DNA of 64,000 bases. Source: Hirudo medicinalis. Taxonomy: Eukaryota; Annelida; Clitellata; Hirudinida; Hirudinidae. Position numbers and translations under genes: made by a program. The notes under the pieces were generated by a model that saw only the letters and a program-made list of their open reading frames with translations, ran no database searches and was not told the origin of the DNA. Shown piece after piece: positions 1 through 12,006 of this stretch (its first letter is position 1; the number at the start of each line of letters is the position of its first letter). Location: contig MPNW01000303.1 of the NCBI GenBank assembly GCA_011800805.1, positions 129,218 through 193,217 of the forward strand. Reading direction: 5' to 3'.

Positions 1-982
1 TTGACTAACTTTAATAGATTAAGTCGAAAAGCATCATCACACCAATACATTTATCGTCATTCCAAGCGATCTGTCGCAGAGAAACGGCACGGCGGTAGCG
101 CTTGTAATCCATAAAAATAAATAAAAACATTATCCATACTTTATTATTCTCATACCTCCTCAGCCATGGGGGATCGGGTTCTGATTCAATTCTAATCACA
201 CTTAACGACCGGAGCAAACCCTATTAAAGACCATATTTACGTGTTTCATCTGAGACTTTATGGTTGCGAATCTTGGTGCGTGTCCATTATATTGAGGCTC
301 TGTTTTCCTGTTCTGTCCCTGGTTCATTAGTAGGGAGACTCTGGGGAATTGAAACTGTAGCCAGTCGAGCTGACGAGATGAGGTACTAGTCGAGTGCGGA
401 AAATTAAAACAAAACCGAACTTGGAGAATAATCGATTTCACTTTCGATATGCAAATTTAATTCCGGGCTTGGCCTACTTCTTTCGCTGCACATTCCATGC
501 TTTTTAGATTGGTTCCTTCGGTGAGAAAGTGCTTTTCATTTCGTGGCACTTATTGAAATTATTGTCCTGACCTCTCTTCGTACTTTCTGGTGAAGCAATG
601 AACGTCTATCAGCAGGCACATTTATCAGCATGCCCAGGATCTATATTTCTTCTGAGACTATCTTCATCTCTATAAATGAATCTTCAATCTCTTCCTTCTC
701 CTTTGTACTTCCTTCTGTCTGCTTGAATGTCTCTCTAACTCCTCTCCTCGATGGCATGTATTGCAAAAGTCAGAATGATGTATTTACTGGTGGACGTGTC
801 ACATCGATAGCAAATTTTTCCTTACAAAAGAACATTTCTTACTGAGATTAAACAACATTTGTTTCTTGTTTCGTTTTTTTTTTTGCAGAAAAAAACTTTT
901 TATCGCGTCTGAATAATTTTGAATAATTGTCCTTCTAAAATCACCAAGTGTGTCTGCAAATGCCATCCTTCTTATTTATAAG
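1..982. other. Intronic sequence upstream of the first visible plexin exon
   Basis: No exon is recognised here. The first plexin codons readable in the window start just after an AG at 981-982, and the residues before them in the Sema domain must lie in exons outside the window. The stretch is AT-rich with scattered stop codons in all frames. A strong-looking acceptor (T-tract plus GCAG ending at 888) is followed by stops in all three frames, so it is not used as a coding acceptor. Confidence 0.6.
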
Positions 983-3900
983 GGTTCACTACGTGCACGG
1001 GTTCTCATCTCTGGGGTTCAGCTACTTCCTTTCCCTCCAAAAGACATCCGTCAAGAATGTCACCCTGGACAGGTTGGTATCCAGAATATCGAGGATTTGC
1101 CACGGAGACAAGACCCTCTACTCCTACACCGAGATACCTTTTGAGTGCTGGGTCCCTGAGCCATTACCCTCGAACGGAGCTGACTCGAGCGACGCCGATG
1201 ACGATGACTTCGGTATTTCATCCAGCAGAAGACGATCGTCGATGCACTCGCAGCGTCAAAGGTCGGCCACCAATTATAACGTGCTCTTAGCAGCTGCCGT
1301 TATCAGACCCGGTAGCCTCTTGGCAAAACGATTAGGGCTGTCGGACGTTCCACCTATGTCGGAACTGGAGGACGTGCTGGTCGGCGTCTTCGGTGCACAA
1401 GACCCCTACAATACTTCGTCTGGTAGCGTCCCTGCCGCATCCTCTAGCGTCGGCGGGAACCTGAATGACAACATGGGTACCAATCAAGGCAACCACGACA
1501 GTGGCGTTGGCCCGGGGGCTGCTTTGCCAGGGTGTGTTACATTCGATTTGTTCTCATTCTTGAAAGTGACTATTTATGAATAGTCATAGCAGTACTTGTT
1601 GATTTTGCTTTAATGTTTCTTCCAAAAATCACTGCAGGTCTGCCATCTGCGTATACCCCATGAGGGATGTGAGAAGGATCTTCACGGAGACCATCCAGAG
1701 CTGCTTCGAGGGCATCGGCAACATAGGACCCGATCACTTCGTCCAACCGATACCTTGCAAGACGGCGGTGAGTCCTCGATTATTTTCTTGTTGAACTTAC
1801 ATTCCATCATTTCGTTCGTTTGAAATTAATTAACCTTAATTAAGTAATTAGTAATTCATTAAGTAATGGCTCGTTATGACCCCCTTCTGTCGGAATTTTA
1901 ATCTCTGGAGAGGATGGCATTTCCTCAAGAATTCATTCAATCAGCCGTACCTGCTCGGTTTTCCAACTTGTTTTTCAATTACCAACAACAACAACAACCA
2001 ATCGATGAGGATTTATGAGGGATGGAGAAGTGGAGTCGATGGATGATTGCAGAAGGAAATCTCCAGCTGGAAGGGACTGACGTTGTTGTAACTAAATCGT
2101 AGGAGACGTGAAGGATGGATTGACAATGAAAAGGACAAAAAGTTGAGAGCAGCCGATGTCAAGGATCTATCTGCACGTTGGTGTGGCCTTGCATCTGGCA
2201 AAGTTCATTTCTTTCGACTGTCTGAAGGCTCCTTCAAGTGTAGTGTTACACACTCCGGGCCATTCGAGAATTAGGTCCCAAATGATGATGGTGATGGTAA
2301 TGATGGTGGTGATGGTGATGATGATGGCGACGACGAGTATGATGATGATGATGACGACGATGAATATGACAATGATGATGATGACGAGTAGGGTAGGATG
2401 AGGAGATTATTTCGGTGTTAACGTCATATGGTGGAGATGATGCTCCTAATACAATATATGACGTCCAATCAATGGCTTACGATCGAAGAATTACAATAAA
2501 ATCATTTTTATAACAAAGATGGCGATGGCTCGATTCTAAATTCAGATGCGCAGATACTTTCATCGTCATTGAGTCAGTTGTTGATGACAATAATAATAAT
2601 AATAATCGTAATCATCATCATCATCACCATCATAATAGTCGAGAGAAACTTGATAATTGACCCTTCGCAGTCCGTGCAAATTGTTCACTTTGATTCATTG
2701 GCTTGGTGCCCTACTTTTCAGTTGTGACTCTGAAATCTTTGTCGAGGCCTCCATCATCATCGTCGGGTTCAGAGGTCGGTTTAGGGTAGAAGAGGAAGGC
2801 CTGTTGTTAAGTGCTTCCCTGACCTATTTCATGCTCTTCGTTGACTCTTGGGAAGGCATGAAATGAAGTAGTGATATTACAATTACAATGATGTCGTTTC
2901 ACTCCACAACTACTTCCCCCTTCCCTTCCTTCCCCCTTATTCAACTCTCTTGTGATTTCACATTCGATCCTATCGGATTATCTTTTCTTTTTTAATAATA
3001 ATAGTAATAATAATAATTTTGTGTGTTCGCCATACTGGCTTCACGTTGGTGTCCTGAAGAGATGAGTCTTCAGGTGACGTTTGAAGAGCTCCAGGGATGG
3101 TTGAGCTCTTGCGAGGTGAGGTAGTGCGTTGCAAACAACAGGGGTGGCACATGAGAAGCTGACGAGGGATGACTTGTTGACTGGTTGGCGTAATTGAATG
3201 GTGGAAGATGAACGAAGACCAGGTGCGTGGCGGCGGAGAATGAGGTGATGGAGATGGGGTGGATTGGATGTCGGGAGAGTTCGATGAGAGTTCATGAGGG
3301 CGATTTTGAAGACGATGAGATTATGGATCGTCAACCTGTGCGATTGCTTCAGGCAGTCAGTGCTATTAAGGGTGGGGTTAAGGAGAACAAGCGTGGCAAG
3401 TTTATTTTGATTTTATATTTTCCTTCCGTTGTGATTATTATCTTGCACCGGAAGAGTTCTTCAGAGGCTGCAACCTGATGAGGACGCCATAAATATAAAT
3501 GCATCACTAGCCCACCACCGACTGATTTCTCATCTTCTCTTCCAGAAATTCGAGATCACGGATGAGTACTGCGGAGAATATGACGTCAATCATCCCATCA
3601 TCGGTTCGAATCCAATCTCCAGCTCGGCAGCCGTGCTATTGGACCGGGTCAAGGTCACCTCCCTTGCAGCCACCACGGCCAACGACGAAACGGTTCTCTT
3701 TGTGGGCACCGATAGAGGTGACGTGAGGAAGGTGAGTGACGATGATGATGATGATGATAAATAATAACAATAACAATTCATAAGCGAATGAATACAATTG
3801 TCACAATTTAGCATCGCGGACAAAATTAATCGATTCGAGGTCGATCGCCTGTTACCATGGTTATAATTGTCGTGTCGTCTTCATTAGCGTGTCTGGTCCT

Positions 3901-4268
3901 CGAGAAAGAAGGAAATGCTTGCTATCTATCAATTCGAAGAAATTATCACGATTACATTCAGTAATCGTGAAGGCCGTCAGCTCACATTGCAATGACATTG
4001 CGACACTGGCATGTCATTGCGTCATGTCGTGTTGTCATGTCGACAAGCTCTCGCTTGCTTTGTTTACTACAAGATTGTACTTCCTCCTGTAAAGAATGAT
4101 TACTCAGATTACTCGCTCCGTCATTCTGCTTTCTAACATTCATTCCTACCCTCATTCGTGGTGATCTTTTCGATTTTTTTTCTTCCTCTTCAAGAGAATT
4201 AATGTTCTTTCTCATGGCTCCTCCACTCGCTCATTCACTCGATCACTCCTGCCGCCAAATTATTATTG

Positions 4269-4307
<39 letters not shown>

Positions 4308-7300
4308 TAAAGTATTATTCATCTCTTTCCCACTACATTCATTTATTCATCCAACTTTTTTGTTGTTGTCTTTCATAGTCTCGTCTTCCTAATGATTTTG
4401 TTCCTGACGTCATCATATCGTAGACAAAAGGAGCAGATTATATTCGAGTACATTTCCATGAGTCTGATGCTATCTCAACTACAAACAGTTCATTTGAATG
4501 TATGGGCTTTTAACGTTCCACACCTACTGACAGGTTAGTCGTCTGCAACATTCGCGGACAACTATTGTACGGTGGTTCGTCCTTCTATCCATCCCTTGAA
4601 TTTTATTGTGGAATTCCTCTAGTCGGTCTTCGACCAGTCAGTCGATCAATCAATCAATCAATCAATCATGCAATCTTCGACTCAATCAATCAACCGTTGC
4701 CTGACATCAACCTGATTTTTTCAACTCAATATCTCTCCGAACTCCTCTCGTCCTGAATTCCAAAGTGCCATTTGAAAGGACTTGAGGGGAAATTTAAATA
4801 TTCGATCGCCATTCTAGGACTTGCCTTATGCATCATTAGAGGCATTGTGACCATCTGCGTTCGTCTTCTTGGACCTTTTTTCTCCCCTCCCTGCATCACC
4901 ATCATCATCAGGATGGGCAAAGTTATTTATTTACTCGAGATTAATTCCTTTTCAGCGACGAGGCATCCGTGTAAAGGAGTAAACAAAGTTCACATCGTTC
5001 TTCAATAATTTATGAACTTTGAATTATTCATTATAAAGAAGGAGCTGACTTCAATTTATGGAGGTGAAGCACGTTAAGGCTGTAGTAAAGCATGGTAATG
5101 AATTAACGTCCGCTCCGTGATGGAGATTGCATTTCCATTAGCCGTGTAGTCGATCAGGCCGGCTATTGTTAGGCTGATGGTTGTGTATCGAAATGATGTA
5201 ATATATTTGTCACATCCTCGTCGTCTTTCCTCGTCATGTTGCAGCCTTTGCCGAGAAAGCATATTTACGCCTTTATCGCATTTCTTCTTGATTATCGGAC
5301 AGAAATTGCTTTAAGTGAATAATTAGAGATAATTGTCGTAAGAACGTCTTGGTTCGAAAAGGCCTGCAAGATCTAGAAACTGGTTCATAAAGAAAAAAAA
5401 ATATATATATAAGAGAAGGAGGATAGCAATTGATCTGAACCACGTAACGACGAATTGTATGCACCTTCTGTTGTCGATTTGAAACAATGGCGAAGGTCAA
5501 CTGACTCGCCATTGTATTCGACGTGACTCAGATGCAGGCAGGCTATTGAATTTCTCGAGTTTGTCTTTTCTCATTCTCTCTGCACGTGTCCTACGAGGTC
5601 CCTTTGTTGTGTGTGTGTGTGTGTGTGTGCGTGCGTGTGCGTGTGCATGGATTGATTGTCCTTTTGGTGAAAGATCTAGTAACCGTGCAAAATAATTGAG
5701 GCTAGACTGTCATAAGTGCAATAAAAGTCAAGCCTTTACCTTACGACTGACTTTTGTCGTTTTTCTCGAGCTTTTCACTTGAGGTTTCAATTCCTCATCT
5801 CTCCTCGTGCAACCGTAAACTAATGAGTCTGGGCGTTTCTTTGAAGGAAGGACTGCCTCCAGACTCGGTTCCTCCTGTTTTTTTTTTGTGTGCTGCTGCT
5901 GAGACACGTGTAATTTCATTTGTCTGGTCGTTTGAAATGGTATCGCTTTACGCCTTGTATTTTATGCATGTATTTTAATGCTATTTCTCGGCCGATACCA
6001 AGAAGTGGTTAATCAGAGAGGCCCGCAACAATTTCTACGCCCCACCATTTGGACGTGTGCCAGTGCAAATGGCTTATTTACTGCGATCTTCCATCCGTAC
6101 ATTTTAGTTATACTTCGAGACACTCTCTGTGAAAAGTAACTCCAATCTTTACAAATTTTTTCATAATAATGTTTCAATAATTTCGGTGATTGGTGTCTTG
6201 AATAAGTAAAAATACGTTTAAACTCAGAATGTTATTATTAGAAATTCGGCAACTTAACCCTTATTCTAAATATTCTATGCATTTTTCAACGTCCGTGAAA
6301 ATGCTTGAGGTAGCTAGAAACTTATTTGCATGCCTCCTTTGGGACTTATAAATATGCCAAACACTGCTCTTCCTTCACCTTTGGAGTACCAGAAGGTCAG
6401 GTCCCCTGCGTTTCTGTGCTTTGCTCTTTGGCTCTTTGCTCTTTTGTGCACGTAGTCCAAAACCAGCTTCGACCAAGGCTGAAATCGCTCGATTGTTATA
6501 GGGTTTTCACGTCTCCTATTTTGAGTTGTGGTCCCTTTTGGAGTGGATCGACTGGATAGAATCAGTTCCGAAGATGGATGATGAAACCACTTTTTTACGG
6601 GTTGAAATTCTGAAATTCATTTCCTCATCTGGGCAAGACCGTGAACGTCGAAAAGGAGATCGATCCATTTGAAACATTTGCTACATTTGTGATCCTAACT
6701 CTGTCAACAACATCGACACAAGCAATGAATTTGACATTGCGATGTGACCATCTGTTTCTTGTTTAGGCGAAAGTTCTTTTCTCTCGCTCTTTACTTCTCC
6801 AGTGGACCACCCTGCCCTTCATTAACATATCTCTTGTGTTATCTCCAGTCTCTAGTGCTTCTTCATTACCTTCCTTCCGGAACTCCCATTTCAACCACTT
6901 CTCTTATCAGAAAAGATGATGGATGTGGTTGTTGTCGTCGTCGTTGTTGTTGTTGTCGTCATACTTCTTGAAACCACGGTTACGATTTTACGACTACCGA
7001 GAGGATATTGCTTGATCATGACGCAGTCGTCCACCCTTCGATGTTTATACAAGTAATAACTTCTCTGCCCTGCGTTTCCCGGTGCCGATGGTGGCTCGTA
7101 AGAACTGATTGGAACGAAGAATTAACCACAGCACCAAGTCGTCAATCCTTTCATTGCCAGTCCAAGTTGCTATTGCGTGACTACCGCTACACGTTCGAAC
7201 TATTTGTCTTTTTAGTGCTTTCGTTCAGTCTATCCGTCCGTACATTCTGCTTTTCGAGGCTCTCCTTATTCACTTTCGTGCTCACGCTTGTTTAAACTTT

Positions 7301-10300
7301 CTCACGCCACGGAATTGATTTGAATTGAGCCGTGAGAATAAACCGGGGGAGATGATGGATGGGAGCGTGCGCGTGGATTTCTTATGAAACCGTGATGGAT
7401 AGTTTCTGAGGATGGATCGCGTAGGAGATGGAAAGCAAAAAGAAAACAAGCAACGTGGCCCGGATTGTAATTAATCTCACGAGAATCAAACATCATACGC
7501 CCAACGAGACAACGAATGGCTTCATCATCGTGCCCATCGTCATCGTCGTCGTCGTCGTCGTCGCCAGGGGTGTGATTGGAAGTCTGAAACATTTTTTCAT
7601 GTAATTTTTAATCGCCTAAAGTAATGACGTCCGAGCCGATGGCGATCGTGATGGTGATGATGTGATGATGATGGTGATGATGATGATGGTGATGATGATG
7701 GTGATAATGATGGTGATGATGATGATGATGATGGTGATGACGGTGATGGTGATAATGATGATGATGGTGATGGTGATGATGATGGTGATAATGATGGTGA
7801 TGATGATGATGATGACGGTGATGGTGATAATGATGATGATGGTGATGATGATGGTGATAATGATGGTGATGATGATGATGATGACGGTGATGGTGATAGT
7901 GATGATGACCTCTGTTTTCAAAGTAATTGATTAAATGTACCACGTTGGAAACAGCTTGAGCGTGTCACCTCGTCGCTTTGACACATCAAAGGGGTTTATT
8001 TATTATAGCCCTCATCACCCCAGACTTGCCTCCCTGGCTCCGTCTTCGTAAGAACCTGCGTAGCTCATCAAGCTGTTTCTAAAACCTCAGTCTACATGGA
8101 CGTGTCGCTAAAATTCATACGATGCATCAATCAGAATCAATCAAGAATTTCGCCGTGCATTTTATCGGTTGATATGTCCGTTGAATAATACCTTTTTAAT
8201 TGCAGTGCATTAATCAATCATCTTCGACGTGTTGATACTCCTGAGTGATGATTGATACTCCTGATGATGATTGAATAACAATGGCGGAGGTGAATCTAAT
8301 TTATCCTCCACTGTACCCTGTGGTGTTTATGGACGATTGTCTAATTAAGAAATTTATTTCTGTTTAATGTAGTTGGTCTCTTGATGATGTTGATTGTCAG
8401 AACCAGACCGAGGCCTCCTTAGCCGCGCATCTGTTCTGCTTCAATACTTAAAAGTCATTTCGTGCACTTGGCTTTGAAACTCTACGTGTTTTCATTCAGT
8501 TTCTGTGTAACTGGTTTTCATGGAATGATGCTTAAGTCAGCATCGTGGAGAATGGCTTTTGGGTCGTCATTGTAAAGTATCGACCCCTTTTTACGGCTCT
8601 TCTTTTTACAAGTCCTTCTCGACAGTGTTACTTATTTCGAAAGCTCATTTTAAGTAATTACGCAACTTGTATTTGGAATACAAATCGGCATACCTCACAA
8701 ATTACTAATGTAACCTAAAATTATTACTGATTATTAAATATTTAATTGGAATAGTATTTCTTATTTATCCTTATTTAAGTTGAGACATTCGTCTGTCACT
8801 ACACTTTGTTGTCATTACGACAAACTTGAACAAAAAACTGCTACTTCTCATGCTCGCATGGCGCAGGAATTTTTGTATCCAATTTTCTTTGTTGCAATTA
8901 AGAAATGATGTGCAGCTGTTTCAAAGCAATTCAAAAGTTGTTCACGGGTCTTCAAAACTTTGGTCTGTCCACATCTGAATCTCATTTTCCAGAGGAAGAT
9001 GTTTGCCCCCGCCTTGATGGATGGTTTTGCGGTTTATTTTGCTGCCGCTCGCATTTGTCTCCCGGATAATTTGTGGACTGTGCAATTTACATATCACTTC
9101 CATTTCTTTTGTTTTTTTTTCTCGGATTAACGACGACCAGATGAAAAATGTCACCGATTGAATAAATGTCGAAAAGAGCCAAGAAATGAAACGTTCGAAA
9201 TATAGAATCGATGTCAGTGGATTACATTTCATCATCTGCATCGTCCGATTGTCTAACAGTTTATCAATAAAGTAAGCGATGGTGAAATACAGGGGCGTTC
9301 TATGTTAAACAGGTGTTCCGTATCAGCGGAGTTTCTGAGCTGGAAGGTTCGAGAACAGCTAGGTGTTCAAACGGTCCATTTGGAGCACCTTTCTTATGCG
9401 TCATACTTTGCGGTGTTTCTTGAAAAGGAGGCGCAAATGCCAAACATGTGTATGGAAAGGGAGAAGTTCTTTTCATTTCCAAACAATCAGTTTTCCATGA
9501 CTTATAGATAAGGGACAACGTATCAGGGTTTGAAGTCTTGAGTGGAGTAAGGCGTCGGAGTTGAGAAAAGACATTTCTGAGACCACGTTTTGAAACATTT
9601 ATACTTAATGGACCATTCGTAACCGTGGTTAAAATGGCATGCATCCGCCTATATTCATTTTTCGAATTTGTATCTCCAGAAAGCCTAGCATTCCAAGTAT
9701 CGTTACAAGCATCGTTGGAAGCCTTGCATTGATAGAGTCGCATAAATATTTGTACAACATTTTCCCATCAAAATCTTCTTTTCCTATCTCCAGCTAAAAG
9801 GTTTGAATAATTGAATACGTTTAGCGTGGCAAGTAAGATTAGCGATTCTTAAGTAGAACAACATCCTCATCCAAATCGGACCATCACGAAGATCATTCTT
9901 AGCCTCATTGACCCTTTGAGGTGGTGATGATGAGATAATTTTATTTAAAAACTTGATCGATTTTTATCCCCTTCAATGTACATTTCATTAATTTTACGGT
10001 GGCCGAAAGCTGTTTAATTGTCCATCGAGGAGTTACATTGTCTAAATAAGCAACAGGATGGATGGAACTAATTAAATTTAACCTGTTGAATTACGTAATT
10101 ATACAATTTTAGGTTGATTTTCCTTTTTGTTTAAAATATTAAATTGGAATTTCCGAAAGTCGATTTGTTCTGACTTTGACATGAAGTTTTATTAAATATT
10201 TTTTTCTTCTCGGATTTGAGAAATTTTCTGGGCGTTCATTTTAGACCAGCCTAAAACATGTTTGCGGCGGAGGCGTAAATAAAAGTCATTGCTCTCGACA

Positions 10301-11197
10301 AATAACAACATGTGAAACGTTGGGACTTTTTTCTTCTGCGGACGAATTATCGGCCACAAATTCTTTGGAAACCTAACTGGAATTAATGAAGAAGCGAACC
10401 CGATCTCCCCACGCTTATTGTAACGGGCTGGAATTATGATTGTGATGTTGTGTAAAAGGTTACAGTAATCAGAGGATTACGTAATGCTTAATGCCATGGT
10501 GCGACCACCCACGACGATAACTTTTGAATGTGGGCAAACGTGCGGAACAATTTGAATAAATTAAAAGTCTGGAAAACTCGACCGCCGTCCATGGAGCCAC
10601 GATCAGTCGAGCGAGACTTGCGATTTCAAGGCTTGTTTGATTTACTGGTAGCCTCCGGTCCATTCCATGCTGGGTCGAATGCCCCATTTTCCCCTCCATA
10701 TTCTTTTGTCATGTTAATGCCCCGTATTTTCACTTTATCATTTCAGACCTTTTTATGAATCCTTCCATTGTCTTTTATTCGTCAGCGTCAACGTCGTCAT
10801 CGAGATGACTTGAGGTTGATGGGTGGTTGTTGTCGTTAGGTGGTTGTTGTTGTTGTCGAGTCGTCCGGACAGCGTGAGGAAATTATCATCAGCCAATTAT
10901 CGGTTATTATGGTTCCTAGAAGATGCATTAGAAGGCATGCCTATTCATTCACTCATTCATTCGTTCGTTCGTTCGTTCGTTCGTTCGTTTGTTCATTTGT
11001 TAATCTTCTCCTCCCAAGAAACGATTGTACTACCCCTGTTATCTTGGAAACACCAAGCATAACTAACATCTGCTGATGTTAGCGGGGTGGTTGTGTCTGG
11101 CGTTCTGATGCATCACTCAGCAGCTCGGTTATTTCGCTCGGCGTGCTGATGATGATTGCGTGCCAAATAATTAGTTGACTAATAACATGATTATTAC

Positions 11198-11281
<84 letters not shown>

Positions 11282-11971
11282 CACTATTAATACGTTGTTG
11301 TTATTATTATTAATAATTATTATTATTATAATAGTAATTACGTAGTAATTATTATTATTATTATTATTATTGTTGCTGTTGTTGTCATAATTATTATCAC
11401 TATTACTACGTTGTTGTTACTTCTGCTGTCAAGTTGGCCATTACTAATATTAATAACACCACTACCCTTGATTTTTTTTATCTGAGTAATTGTAAAACTG
11501 GATCGAACAACTGGGGTCATGTTCTTTCTTAATTCCTCCTCCCTTTTCATATCCCCTACGATTAATTGCCTCCAGCAAGTGTTTCTGACTGATGCCCTCC
11601 TGGGTTTTCCTTCTTCTTTCTGTCGTTTTCTGTCCTTCGCTTCGTCGCCTTGTCTTTTCATTCCAGCCAGTCACCTTAACTTGTCACTAAGCTTTCATTT
11701 CTTCTGACTTGTGGGATCATCATCATCTTCTGCTTCATCGCATTCGTAATCACTCGGCTTTTTTTTTAATTGTATCCGTCATCGCCATCCAAGATGGAAT
11801 CCAATGATGCTGCTGATGATGATAATTCAGCGCCTAATTGCCTCGCAGTGATTCAATCTCAGTATCATTAAGGAACGCTTTCTGACACATCCAATGGGAA
11901 GGATGAATGGACGAAATGCTGAATGAGTTTTTTTTTAATGAAATGCTTCAATGGAGATCCGAGTGACTGGG

Positions 11972-12006
<35 letters not shown>

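Noticed and set aside
870..900. T-tract plus GCAG as the acceptor of the first plexin exon
   Set aside because: All three frames downstream hit stops before the conserved VHYVHGF segment; the AG at 981-982 fits phase and family sequence.
7638..7909. CRISPR-like regular repeats
   Set aside because: The units are triplet-based without unique spacers, and the genome is eukaryotic.
7608..7943. Long open frames encoding poly-His, poly-Ile or poly-Met on both strands
   Set aside because: They are the direct product of a GAT/GGT triplet satellite; no start context, splice structure or non-repeat coding sequence supports a protein.
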